A stretch of 35,897 bases of DNA from Candidatus Bathycorpusculum termitum (GCA_031254875.1 JAIRTW010000053.1:1-35897); one strand, 5' to 3'. Shown: positions 8,160 to 16,777, counted from the stretch's first letter. Translations and numbers: made by a program. The notes: generated from the sequence alone by a model not told the origin.

Positions 8160-8430
8160 TGAGAGAGGCGTGTTACGGCGTATTGTGGTGTCAACTAAGC
8201 AAAATGACCAAGTGGGCTCGTTAGAGAATCAGAAAAGGTATTTTGAAAGTATATCAGTGATAATGGGGATTGAGAATTTTGCGGATTGTATGTTGATGAG
8301 ATTTTTTGCCGATTGCTATTGCAGTGTATATGCCAGCCTGCATAGAGAGGATAACAAGTAGTTTGTATAGAGAGCCCGGAGGATAGCTGGGAAAGAGAGT
8401 TAAGAGAACATCGGGCGTTTAATAGGGATA
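8160..8430 (+). pseudogene. Serine recombinase (resolvase/invertase) N-terminal remnant
   Basis: TATTGT at about 8178 (YC) followed, after a frame change, by VSTKQNDQVGSLENQKRYFE matches the catalytic start Y-C-R-V-S-T-K of serine recombinases. It contains the nucleophile Ser and the S-L-E-N-Q-K-R-Y-F-E helix. Shortly after, a shifted frame gives CGLYVDEI, the next conserved block, and AFNR near 8417 resembles the one after that. At least two frameshifts and several stops break it, and nothing of the DNA-binding domain was recognised. It marks an old integrated element in this gene-poor stretch. Confidence 0.6.
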
Positions 8431-9411
8431 CAGCTAATCGGCTACCGGACTGATATTAGAAAGGCTACAACTATGAGAATTTCCATGCTTGATATAATAT
8501 GAATTGTACGAGGGGATATGAGAGTAGATGTGTGACAGAAGGGTTTAGTGCAATTGCTATGGCGACAAAGAAGGGCAGGGAGATTTGGTGTCCAAGCTGT
8601 TGGTTCTTTATGGTTCGATGTGTTTGTTATTTATTTAAGAGTAGTTATACCCAAAAAGTGTGTGTAATTTGGCTAAATATATATTGTCTCCCGCCGCTCT
8701 CTCGCGCGCTGTTCAAATAAGACAGCGCTCAAAAAGCATGTGTTAGGTTGCTTGCGATGTTCATAATTTGTGCAAATAAGCGCCATATAGAACATAAAAA
8801 ACATATTTCACACATAATGTCTTAAATGGCACAAAATTTGAGGCGTTTAACCCCGCATTCCCCATTCAGACAGGTTACAATTTGGGACTAAGGCTTATAA
8901 AGCTAAACCTGACTATGGGCTGCTGTGAGAGGAGCGGGGATTTAAACCAACCTTCCCCTTTCGTTTGGTTCCTCGCTCCTCTCACACAAGCCAATTTATT
9001 GTATCATCTTCCAGGTAAAAAAAGATTTAAGTTTGTACTAACAAGAGAAAATATATCAGCAACATCAAAACACATCACTTATCAAAAACGAACCCAACAC
9101 AACCATTCAGAGAAGCAAGTAACCTAAAAATGCCGATTTTAACTAAAACACTTCGCAAATTATTTCAAACCAAATATTTTAAGCACTAAAAACCCCATCA
9201 AAAATCTGATGGAATATAGCCTCTGCAGGAGATCCAAAAAGTAAACCGAAGTTAAAAACTGCTATCCAACACGCATTTTTCTTTGTTGGGTAGTTCAATA
9301 GCAAGGTTCATTTGGTGAAAGAACAACAACCCCATTAGATGTTATGGTTTAAGCCTGTTGATTTGGGATTAAATAAATTAACCTCAAACGCACAAATACA
9401 ATATGTGAAGT
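8431..9411. other. Gene-free stretch, about 980 nt
   Basis: Open frames at 8499-8720 and 8882-9127 have no family resemblance or good start signals, and the second is made by an inverted repeat. Besides the long hairpin at 8924-8986 there is a small one, CCATCA/TGATGG, at 9195-9212. TTAAATAAATTA near 9369-9380 looks like the TATA box of the coiled-coil gene. Confidence 0.5.
8924..8986. repeat. Long two-part hairpin with TGTGAGAGGAGCG arms
   Basis: The outer arms TGTGAGAGGAGCG (8924-8936) and CGCTCCTCTCACA (8974-8986) are perfectly complementary over 13 bp. An inner stem, AAACCAA (8944-8950) with TTTGGTT (8964-8970), closes a 13-nt loop. The outer arm shares TGTGAGAGG with the hairpin at 3314-3404 and with the centre of the element at 175-334. 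Whether it is a transposable unit or a transcribed structured RNA cannot be told from this window. Confidence 0.6.
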
Positions 9412-10668
9412 ATGTTGACTGAAGCAGTCGCCCAGTTCACATCGTCTGATGACGCTAAACGATGGCTGGAAAACCAAACCAATGCAACCCTAGCCCCCGT
9501 ACAGACTCAGGCTAAAAAGCTACGTGACGATATGAACCTCGCTCTTCAGCTGGTTACAGAGGTAAGCAAACAGCTCTTTGACATCAGCAACAAAGAAATC
9601 GAACGCCAAAACATGAAAGTTTACAACCGCGCCCGAGCCTTAAACAAACTCAGCCGCATCTTTTTAGACCGCTTAAAAAAACTCAGCCCACCTGAACAGA
9701 TCTCCTATGACACCATGACCCGCTATACTCAGGAAATCCAAAGAGTTTTCCACGTAACAGACATAGACCTAAAAAATTGGTTTCCCCGCATCTCGCCGTT
9801 TTTTATTATGGATCGAAGAAAATTTTTAGCTGTTTATGAAAAAGCCAAACAGATCCACAATACCTTAAACGACTACATACGTAAGGAATATGTAAAAACC
9901 AAAACACTCGAGGAAGCAATCCTGCAGTTAAATGAGCTACAGGGTATAGAGAAGCAACTCCTCTCGCTCCAAGATGACAGAGACAAAATCCGCGACGAAC
10001 GGGTACCTCTGGAGCAGGAAATCTCAGAGTTAGAACAGAAAATTGCCAAGCTAAGAAACAGCGGACCCATCGACAAACTCAATACGGTAAACATAGAAAT
10101 AGAGAACCTAAGCAACGAATTAAGAAATGATCTGCGGCATCTCCAAAAGCCCTTCATCAAGATGCAGTCGCTGGCTACTTCAGGCGGTGGAGGAGGCATA
10201 ACCCCAGATGAACTCGTTAAAATCAATCAGTACTTAGATGCACCCTTTGACGCACTGGCACAAGAACAACAGGGTTATCCTATGCTTAAAGAAATCCTTG
10301 AAAAACTTGAGGGTATGATGACCAAGGATACACTTAGACTTAAGCCGGATAAGGCACGCAAGGCAGAGCAGTCAATCAATGAATTTTTGCACAAGGGCCT
10401 CTTGGATAATCTACAGGTGCGTTGCAAAGAGATGGCATCAACCCGTGATCATGTGCAGATGTCCCCGGATCTAGAGGAAACCAACCGTAATCTCGCTCAA
10501 TATCAAGAACAGCTAAATCAGCTCAGGACGCGTAAAACCAGCGTAGAAATTCATGAGACCGTCAAAACCAACTCTTATCAAGAAACAGTGGATAAAGTTA
10601 GCGGATTAAAACGTGTAATTGAGAAAAACGTGTATGCTGCGCTGGATAAAAAAGTTCAAATCATATAG
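9412..10668 (+). CDS. Large coiled-coil protein, 418 aa, function unknown
   Basis: Residues 1-100 are helical. A helical globular part with a buried aromatic cluster (DLKNWFPRISPFFIMD) spans about 115-140. Residues about 160-250 are a heptad-rich, highly charged coiled coil (DRDKIRDERVPLEQEISELE). A flexible SGGGGG stretch at about 262-267 breaks the rod, and a second helical section ends in another coiled coil at 350-400. The architecture recalls SMC/SbcC-like rods, but there is no Walker A or other ATPase motif, so it is not an SbcC homologue by function. ATG 9412 follows a TATA-like box by about 40 nt. It lacks same-strand partners. Confidence 0.75.
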   Translation: MLTEAVAQFTSSDDAKRWLENQTNATLAPVQTQAKKLRDDMNLALQLVTEVSKQLFDISNKEIERQNMKVYNRARALNKLSRIFLDRLKKLSPPEQISYDTMTRYTQEIQRVFHVTDIDLKNWFPRISPFFIMDRRKFLAVYEKAKQIHNTLNDYIRKEYVKTKTLEEAILQLNELQGIEKQLLSLQDDRDKIRDERVPLEQEISELEQKIAKLRNSGPIDKLNTVNIEIENLSNELRNDLRHLQKPFIKMQSLATSGGGGGITPDELVKINQYLDAPFDALAQEQQGYPMLKEILEKLEGMMTKDTLRLKPDKARKAEQSINEFLHKGLLDNLQVRCKEMASTRDHVQMSPDLEETNRNLAQYQEQLNQLRTRKTSVEIHETVKTNSYQETVDKVSGLKRVIEKNVYAALDKKVQII

Positions 10669-10808
10669 CCATCCAAGATTCATCTGATCTGATTTCCCAG
10701 TTAGCAAGCAAATGTTCATTTACATTAGGCTCATTTATTGTAAATTAAACATGAGAGAAGTGAAATAAGAGTGTTGTTGTTTAGATTTGTTGGGCAGTAA
10801 GTTTAATT

Positions 10809-10964
10809 TTATTTTTCGTATTTAAAGATGAAGTGGGTTTGTTTGTCAGTTTGGTTTTTTATAAAAACTGTGAAACCTGTTTGGCTTATGCATTCAATGA
10901 ATAGATCCCGCCGCTGTTTGGGGGTCATGTTCGTTACGTCAAAGTACTTGACTTGTTTGCCCAT
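10809..10964 (-). CDS. Small hypothetical ORF, 51 aa
   Basis: ATG 10964 opens a small basic ORF: MGKQVKYFDVTNMTPKQRRD, ending FIFKYEK. The frame stays open about 24 codons further upstream with protein-like composition but no start codon. Codon content looks plausible, but no family is recognised and no SD is seen. It lies in the island that holds the RHH regulators, on the same strand as the smaller one, and could be a remnant of a larger gene. Confidence 0.35.
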   Translation of the reverse strand: MGKQVKYFDVTNMTPKQRRDLFIECISQTGFTVFIKNQTDKQTHFIFKYEK

Positions 10965-11249
10965 GTCTACTACACCAAACCTTGTTGATGGATAAATGGA
11001 GATTCGTGGTTTGCGGGTGTTGTCAGTTAATGATGTGTGCGCGCATACTGGTCACCATTAATTTTGTACATACAAGCACCTATCGCAGGTATTCTGCTTA
11101 GTTTAGCTACTTTCTCTCAAATATCCAGGGGTATAATGCTCAAACAGGGCTATCGACCGTACACGGCAACGAGCAGGCAATTTAGTCAGTGTTAGAAATT
11201 CAGGGATTGCACAGGACAAGCTTAGGGCAATGCTTGAAGCAGACAATAA

Positions 11250-11411
11250 CTATGCCCCTATTGCAATTTTTGTTTCGGGATATTTCTGGAAAAATTCACG
11301 CAACGCATTTTTGACTACGTCTGCACGGCTAGCGAAGCCATATGTTTCAATTAGTTTATCCACTCCTTGTCGATAGCATACGGGAAGTTTCACAGTGATG
11401 TATTTGGTCAT
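11250..11411 (-). CDS. Ribbon-helix-helix DNA-binding protein, 53 aa
   Basis: The protein starts at ATG 11411 and reads TKYITVKLPVCYRQGVDKLI, then YGFASRADVVKNALREFFQK. A beta strand with alternating polar residues (YITVKLP) followed by two helices and the G-x-x-S-R-A-D turn is the standard CopG/RHH fold, which acts as a dimer with the strand in the major groove. It is paralogous to the N-terminal half of the divergent gene at 11628: DKLI, F-x-S-R-A, V-K-x-A and QKY are shared. A TATA box near 11452 and an 18-bp operator over the predicted start suggest repression by itself or its partner. Confidence 0.8.
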   Translation of the reverse strand: MTKYITVKLPVCYRQGVDKLIETYGFASRADVVKNALREFFQKYPETKIAIGA

Positions 11412-11414
11412 ACA

Positions 11415-11432
11415 TGAGTCACATTTGAATCA
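11415..11432. promoter_or_regulatory. RHH operator copy 1
   Basis: TGAGTCACATTTGAATCA holds two TGANTCA heptamers whose starts are 11 bp apart, one DNA turn. It overlaps the predicted start of the leftward RHH gene (TATA TATATAAGT on the minus strand, 11447-11455). Confidence 0.6.
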
Positions 11433-11523
11433 ATAGTGATGTTTTAACTTATATACATTTGGCAAAATGTGATGACGTGCGAAACGATATATACGTTTTA
11501 CATGGCTTCATAAAAGTCACTCA

Positions 11524-11541
11524 TGACTCACAACTGAATCA
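11524..11541. promoter_or_regulatory. RHH operator copy 2
   Basis: TGACTCACAACTGAATCA has the same layout of two TGANTCA heptamers 11 bp apart. It lies between the two divergent promoters. Confidence 0.6.
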
Positions 11542-11583
11542 AAAATACTCAATTTTGCAACATAAACTTTTAAAAAACAGAAG

Positions 11584-11601
11584 TGACTAATCCATGATTC
11601 A
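11584..11601. promoter_or_regulatory. RHH operator copy 3
   Basis: TGACTAATCCATGATTCA keeps the 11-bp heptamer spacing with one mismatch in the first heptamer (TGACTAA). It covers the predicted start of the rightward RHH gene, whose TATA-like CTTTTAAAAAA is at 11567-11577. Confidence 0.55.
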
Positions 11602-11627
11602 AAAGAGATAAGCAAGGAAGCACTTGT

Positions 11628-11987
11628 ATGGCAGAAAAAGAGCGAAAAGACGGGTACTCAACAATAAGAGTCCCACAAGAATTCGCTACAGAAATCGACA
11701 AACTGATAGGTAAACACGGTTTCACTTCACGTGCTGAAATAGTCAAAGAAGCAGTACGACAATTTTTACAAAAATACGACCCACACCTGAGCATGATAAA
11801 TCACAACAATAACGGAGTCAAAATTAGAGATATAAAACTGAACCAAGTCGCAGACATACAAATCACACCCAAAGGCATCTATTGCCCTGTTTGCGATGCA
11901 AGCAACTGCGAACACATACGATTTACATTAATGCAATCAGACATAATTAACATAATAAAAAAAAGAGAAAAAAAGACGGAAATTTAG
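11628..11987 (+). CDS. RHH regulator with C-terminal Cys/His metal site, 119 aa
   Basis: Residues 10-50 form a ribbon-helix-helix domain (YSTIRVPQEFATEIDKLI, then HGFTSRAEIVKEAVRQFLQK). Residues 65-105 form a second domain with CPVC, then C-x-x-H in NCEHIRF, a likely single-zinc site or an effector-sensing pocket. A basic tail (KKREKKTE) ends the protein. ATG 11628 has AAGGA about 9 nt upstream. It faces the 53-residue RHH protein across a 216-bp region with three operators. Metal-dependent regulation is possible but is inference. Confidence 0.85.
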   Translation: MAEKERKDGYSTIRVPQEFATEIDKLIGKHGFTSRAEIVKEAVRQFLQKYDPHLSMINHNNNGVKIRDIKLNQVADIQITPKGIYCPVCDASNCEHIRFTLMQSDIINIIKKREKKTEI

Positions 11988-12138
11988 TAAATATCTAAGC
12001 CGTTTTTGGCAACATCACTTTGAACCATTCCAGCAACTCACCACTCTACCCGCTTGCATCAATGAACCACGCATCTGGCTCAAAAAGAAATCTATTTATG
12101 ATGCAGCCATATGAACACATCCAATTGGAGAAATGAAA

Positions 12139-12384
12139 ATGAAAAACTGTATCGCCTGCGGTATGCCCATGAAGAACACAGCCGATTTCGCAATGAACGA
12201 CGAGAACAAAGACTACTGCATACACTGCACTAGATCAGATGGCACAATACAAACTTTTGATGAAAAAAAAGAAAGCCTGATAAATTTTATCATCAAAACA
12301 CAGGGATTGCCCCATGAAGCCGCCGAAAGCACTGCACTATCCATGATGAAAAAACTACCCGCATGGAAAAATCATTTTACTTAA
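12139..12384 (+). CDS. Zinc-ribbon protein of the CxxCGMPM type, 81 aa
   Basis: The sequence begins MKNCIACGMPMKNTADF and continues KDYCIHCTRSDGTIQTFDEK. This is the two-knuckle C-x-x-C / C-x-x-C pattern of the 'putative zinc ribbon' family widespread in bacteria and archaea, whose role is unknown. The C-terminal half is helical. I chose ATG 12139 because GGAG lies 8 nt upstream; ATG 12133 would be too close to it. The broken HEAT-like gene begins 19 nt downstream on the same strand and is likely co-transcribed. Confidence 0.8.
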   Translation: MKNCIACGMPMKNTADFAMNDENKDYCIHCTRSDGTIQTFDEKKESLINFIIKTQGLPHEAAESTALSMMKKLPAWKNHFT

Positions 12385-12403
12385 AATCAACCGGGCGTAT
12401 CTA

Positions 12404-13018
12404 ATGCTTGAGCAATTAGCGTGTAACCTTGGTCATAACGATGAAACCCCAAATATTGAACTTGCACAAAAACTATGCGACCGCATGGATAAGAAAGGAA
12501 TTGAAGAAATTGTTGAAGGGCTGAAATCAAAAGAACCCGCCGTGGCTAATGACTGTGTTAAAGTGTTATATGAAATTGGAAAAAGAAAACCGGAATTGAT
12601 TGCAGATTTTGCAGATGATTTCATTACATTATTGTCAAATAAAAATAACAGGATCGTTTGGGGAAGTATGATGGCTTTGGCTTATGTAGCCCCGATTAAG
12701 CCCGAAGTGATATTTAACCGCTTGTCTGAAATCGTTGCGGCCTACAAAAAGGGAAGCGTAATTACAGTTGATAACAGCATCAGCGTTTTTGCCCAACTTT
12801 GTAAAGCAAACGACAAATATCAGACAATAACATTTCCCATTCTGCTTGACCATTTTGCGAATTGCAGGGCAAAAGAAATCCCGCAACACGCCTAACGGAT
12901 GGCGATATGTATTAATTCAAACAATAAAAAAGCATTTACAGAAGCACTGGAAGCAAGAACAAACGAATTGTCCAAGACACAAACCAATAGAATCTTGAAA
13001 CTAAAAAGCAGGCTATAA
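12404..13018 (+). pseudogene. HEAT-repeat-like protein interrupted by an in-frame TAA
   Basis: Helical repeats characteristic of HEAT/ARM folds run through it: GIEEIVEGLKSKEPAVANDC, then ELIADFADDFITLLSNKNNR and IVWGSMMALAYVAPIKPEVI. The first frame stops at TAA 12893-12895 after 163 residues. The same frame then stays open for 40 more codons to 13018 and reads like the natural end (KKAFTEALEARTNELSKTQT). One G-to-T change (GAA to TAA) after PQHA would explain it. Either the gene makes a shortened protein, or it is a young pseudogene, or the base is an error. Confidence 0.65.
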
Positions 13019-13350
13019 CCCAATCCCCGCCAAAAAATAAGAACCTGTCTTAATTTTAACTCGGGCGGAGGTTTTTTGTGCGGTTCCTAAGCGGACAAAG
13101 ATGCTGGACATTTTTTCTGACTTAAGCTAGGTTACACATAACGAGTTACTGTTTTAATGACAACTATTACAGTTATAGCTATGATTGCTATGCAATACAG
13201 GCACCAACCAGATACACTTCTAAGGGCACTTTCTTGGCAACGGGTCTAGCCGTTGTTGTGGCTATTCTAATTCCAATGGAGGCATTAAATACAACATATC
13301 TACCGGGCGATCTCAAAAACTATAGCCGCATCATAACCCCTTAATTTTCC
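13019..13350. other. Gap, 330 nt, possible membrane-protein fragment
   Basis: A plus-strand frame ending at the TAA near 13344 includes the hydrophobic stretch TFLATGLAVVVAILIPMEAL but has no proper start or family match. Nothing else is seen. Confidence 0.3.
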
Positions 13351-13557
13351 CTAATCATATTCTGTTTCCATATACATGCTTTTAGTTAAAAGGATATGCA
13401 AATTATTGGGCTCATCGATATAGGCCCCTGCAAAATCGTCTGGATACCTAACCTCACGCTCGCCATATTCATCAGGTATTAAAATCACAGGAAAGCACCC
13501 GATTAAGTCCTGAACCGCTGTTCGCCTAGTTTTGTTGTTTTTTTTGTTTGTCTTCAA
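13351..13557 (-). CDS. Small hypothetical protein, 68 aa, overlapping the pheT end
   Basis: The start ATG lies inside the last codons of pheT (32-nt overlap), so it may be translated by coupling. The C-terminal part, EVRYPDDFAGAYIDEPNNLH followed by ILLTKS, resembles the short N-terminal segment found in some secreted serine-protease-like proteins (Y-P-x-x-F-x-G-A-Y-I-D-E). Here no catalytic domain follows. It may be a truncated gene. The basic run MKTNKKNNKTRR at the N-terminus comes from overlap with pheT sequence and may not be part of the real protein. Confidence 0.4.
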   Translation of the reverse strand: MKTNKKNNKTRRTAVQDLIGCFPVILIPDEYGEREVRYPDDFAGAYIDEPNNLHILLTKSMYMETEYD

Positions 13558-15241
13558 TTAGAGTCTGAAGATGCAGTTCAAATGCCGCAACTGGGTTTTC
13601 GAGTTTCCATGCTTCGAGCACTCCAGGGTTGATTTCGCCGATTATACCGGTTTCTTTGCCTTCTGTAAGAATTTTTCCAGCCCGGCCAGCAATAAAGCTG
13701 GGATGCATTACTTCTTGGATTTGCCACTCAACACCAAAGGCAACCATAAACGAATCCAATATCGACTTAATTTCGCTAAAATTCGCATTGGGATGTGTCG
13801 TCACTGCTGAGAGATAGTCCTTATCGCTTGTCTGGGTCTCTTCTGCTTTGTCAGGGAGGATAACTTTGCCAAGTTCAAAGATTTTTTGGGGGAACTCTAC
13901 TGATTGGTTGGTGCTCAGGAACTCCATGAGACCGGGCAACAACTGGTTGCGGAGACAGGTCATAGTTATAACTTTTGGGTTGGATATCTCGATTAGGTGA
14001 CTGGGCATCTGGTTCATTTTTTGGAAGAGAGTTTGGGAGTTGGTTAGGGTGGTGTTGAGGACTTCTTGGTAGCCTAAGCCGACCATCAAGTCGCGGGCGA
14101 TGTCGATGGGGTGCTGGTCTGCTTTGGCTTTGCCTGTTGTGGGCAACTCACGCCACAGCGGCACGATATTGTTGTAGCCATAAGCGATAGCAACATCTTC
14201 GATTATATCGACTGGATGCATGACATCTATGCGGTAGCATGGAACCAGCACTGTTACGTATTCGGCGGAGGCTTTTTCAACGCCCAAACCAGCGGTGTCC
14301 AGCAGACCGATGATTTTTTCTGCGGATAAGTTCAAGCCCAAGAGACGGTTAGTTTCTGCCACACTCAGCTCGAAACGTCTGTTGCTGAAGTCTGGGGTAA
14401 CCAAGGTTTGCTCGGTGTAACCAGCGTCTTTGGGATAGTTGATGGTAACGCTGTAGGCTTTGCCGCCATGATCGATAAGCGCCGAAGTAACCAAGGTTAG
14501 AGTATTCAACACCGTTTTGTTGAGAGTGCCCGTGACTTCGACTAAGAGATTGCATGAGGTCTCGACGATTTTGCCCAAGTCGTTGCTGTTGATTATAGGA
14601 GGAAACGAGAGCACCTTACCTGCACTATCATAGAGCATAGGATAAAGCAGGTTGCGCTTAACGATGTGCCCATATTCTTGACCTTTAGGGTGTTTCTCAA
14701 GAATTTCATCCAGTCCCATCAGCTCAGCAAACCCCAGCGGCACAAACTGTACAGCCCCCGGCTTAACCGCCGTATACACAATGGGCGGCTTGATGAGATC
14801 AAGGTTATAAATGCCGATGCTGGTTCGCCGCCGGCTTCGACCATGCGTATGATCAAGCTTATCCTGCAGATGCATAATATCTTTGATGGCGGCATCGTTT
14901 AGATGGATATTTTTTATGACGGCACAACCGATGTAGGGACGGATACCAAATAGGCGGGCATCCACATTGACTTCAACATCAGAAATTTCTGCAACGTAGG
15001 ATTTGATACCTTTTTGCAACCCTGTATAACTGCGTAACGCACGGGTTAGGCCCTCTACACTCCAAAGATCAGCACGAGCCGTATCTTTCATTTCAATACT
15101 AAGCAAACCCTCTTTTGGATCAAAGCTTTTCACCTCAGCTTTAACATAGGCTAAGATGTCATCAAGTTTCTCCATATCACCGTCTAATGTTATGCTGAGC
15201 AAACGTTCGAGTTCAGCATAATTTACATCGATTGTAGGCAT
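13526..15241 (-). CDS. pheT: Phenylalanine--tRNA ligase beta subunit
   Basis: PheT pairs with PheS in the (alpha-beta)2 enzyme that charges tRNA-Phe. The 571-residue length is the archaeal/eukaryotic type, which lacks the bacterial tRNA-binding and anticodon-binding extensions. Visible are the B1-like N-terminus (MPTIDVNYAELERLLS), the B3/B4 region (SRRRTSIGIYNLDLI, then PLGFAELMGLDEIL), the B5 domain (RFELSVAETNRLLGLNL) and the catalytic-like fold without active residues (IDIIEDVAIAYGYNNI-type segment, then LRNQLLPGLMEFL). It starts three bases after the pheS stop, so the two genes are translated from one message. Confidence 0.97.
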   Translation of the reverse strand: MPTIDVNYAELERLLSITLDGDMEKLDDILAYVKAEVKSFDPKEGLLSIEMKDTARADLWSVEGLTRALRSYTGLQKGIKSYVAEISDVEVNVDARLFGIRPYIGCAVIKNIHLNDAAIKDIMHLQDKLDHTHGRSRRRTSIGIYNLDLIKPPIVYTAVKPGAVQFVPLGFAELMGLDEILEKHPKGQEYGHIVKRNLLYPMLYDSAGKVLSFPPIINSNDLGKIVETSCNLLVEVTGTLNKTVLNTLTLVTSALIDHGGKAYSVTINYPKDAGYTEQTLVTPDFSNRRFELSVAETNRLLGLNLSAEKIIGLLDTAGLGVEKASAEYVTVLVPCYRIDVMHPVDIIEDVAIAYGYNNIVPLWRELPTTGKAKADQHPIDIARDLMVGLGYQEVLNTTLTNSQTLFQKMNQMPSHLIEISNPKVITMTCLRNQLLPGLMEFLSTNQSVEFPQKIFELGKVILPDKAEETQTSDKDYLSAVTTHPNANFSEIKSILDSFMVAFGVEWQIQEVMHPSFIAGRAGKILTEGKETGIIGEINPGVLEAWKLENPVAAFELHLQTLIEDKQKKQQN

Positions 15242-15244
15242 CTA

Positions 15245-16777
15245 TTAGCTCACCACCCGTTGTCTCCTAAGCCAATCGAGATCTTGGCTAAAAATCATGC
15301 GGATATCACTTATACCACTTCGCATCATATAGAGACGATCAACACCCAAACCCCAAGCAATAACAGGCACCCTAACATCTAATGGGGTAAGGACTTCTGG
15401 ACGAAATATGCCCGAGCCGCCAAATTCAATCCAGCCATAACCCTCCTTGTAGGCTGAGAGCTCCACACTGGGTTCAGTGAAGGGGAAATAGTCGGGTTTG
15501 AAGCGGATCTTGTCGGCCCCAGCGATTTCAAGCGCAAATTTGCCTAAGACCCCTAAGAGGTCCCTTAGGGTCAGGCGTTCATCAATTATAATACCCTCCA
15601 CCTGGTTAAATTCTGAAAGATGGGTACGGTCAGTGATTTCAGGACGATAAACACGAGCGATGCTGAAATGACGACTAGGGACCACATATTTTCCGGTTTC
15701 AAGCGTTCGCGCACTAAGACAGGTACCGTGTCCGCGCAAAATCAGACGGCGGGCAACTTCAAAATTGTATTTATAACCCCAACCAGTACTACCGGTTAAG
15801 CCGCCGTTCTCATGGGTTTTTGCCACTTGCTCAACAGCTTGAGTGTGTGTTTCTAAGCTGGCATATGGGGGATCTTTGATGTAGTATATGTCACTGGGAT
15901 CCCTTGCAGGATGGTCCTGGGGTACATAGAGAGCATCAAAGTTGAAAAAACTAGCTTCAACCATGGTACCAGTCATCTCCTGAAACCCCAGCTGCACAAG
16001 TTTTGCACGGACTTCATCGAGGAAACTGAGATAGGGATGTTTTTTGCCGCCCCAAGTTTTGGCAACGGGAGCTTTGATATTGTATTTTTGAAGTTTAACT
16101 TCCCGCCATTTGCCGGTTATTATGAGTTCAGGGGTGAGTTGGGTTACTTCGGGTGTGACGTTTGAGGCATCGACGGCAACTTTTTTGCCTTCGGGAGTTA
16201 TTTTAAGGATACGGGTAGTTTTGGCTTCGATAACGGCGAGCTTACGTTTTTTAAGTTGCTCGGAGGCATCTTTGAACTCGCCGTTTAAGTCATCAATCAA
16301 TACCGGACCTTTTTTGTCTATGAACTTGAGCAGGGTTTCGTCGCAACCTTCTGGAATTGCCATCTGATGTAATAGAGTGTCATTGAGGGTTAAGGTGTTA
16401 GTTTTTGAATCATAGAAAGCCCATTTCTTGCGGATAACCCAGCCTTGAGCTATCTGGATGAACTGGGGCGCCAACCCCGCTTTTTTGGCAACCTCAGACA
16501 AGTTGGCCTTGCCGCCCAATTCCGCGACTGCAACAATCAATCTGCGTTCCGGTAAACCAGTCTGCACATAGGACGTACCTTCGGCAGTGAGTTTAATTAT
16601 ATTTTGAGTTGCGGCTTGTATGGTGAGAAGGTATTTTTCCTGAAGCGCAAGCGCGCTACGCATAACGGCAGCATCTGGAAACCCACAGGATTCGACAAGC
16701 TGCTCTACGCTTGCAGGTCCATCTTGTTTGTTTAGGGCAGTGAGAAGCTGCTGTTCCTGCGCTCTGAGTTCAACCAT
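15245..16777 (-). CDS. pheS: Phenylalanine--tRNA ligase alpha subunit
   Basis: This is the catalytic subunit of PheRS. Residues 1-200 hold several winged-helix units, as in archaeal and eukaryotic PheS. The class II core follows: motif 1 near 255-285 (EMTGTMVEASFFNFDALYVP with QDHPARD), the phenylalanine-site region GHGTCLSARTLE at 349-360, motif 2 around SIARVYRPE (372-380), FNQVEG at 390-395, GGSGIFRPEVL at 453-463 and motif 3 GLGVDRL at 476-482. ATG 16777 opens the pheST operon; no SD is obvious. Confidence 0.97.
   Translation of the reverse strand: MVELRAQEQQLLTALNKQDGPASVEQLVESCGFPDAAVMRSALALQEKYLLTIQAATQNIIKLTAEGTSYVQTGLPERRLIVAVAELGGKANLSEVAKKAGLAPQFIQIAQGWVIRKKWAFYDSKTNTLTLNDTLLHQMAIPEGCDETLLKFIDKKGPVLIDDLNGEFKDASEQLKKRKLAVIEAKTTRILKITPEGKKVAVDASNVTPEVTQLTPELIITGKWREVKLQKYNIKAPVAKTWGGKKHPYLSFLDEVRAKLVQLGFQEMTGTMVEASFFNFDALYVPQDHPARDPSDIYYIKDPPYASLETHTQAVEQVAKTHENGGLTGSTGWGYKYNFEVARRLILRGHGTCLSARTLETGKYVVPSRHFSIARVYRPEITDRTHLSEFNQVEGIIIDERLTLRDLLGVLGKFALEIAGADKIRFKPDYFPFTEPSVELSAYKEGYGWIEFGGSGIFRPEVLTPLDVRVPVIAWGLGVDRLYMMRSGISDIRMIFSQDLDWLRRQRVVS

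Noticed and set aside
8930-8990. tRNA-like T-arm and acceptor (GCGGGGATTTAAACC and its complement)
   Set aside because: The resemblance comes from the palindromic arms. No D-arm, anticodon arm or conserved GTTC loop could be fitted on either strand.
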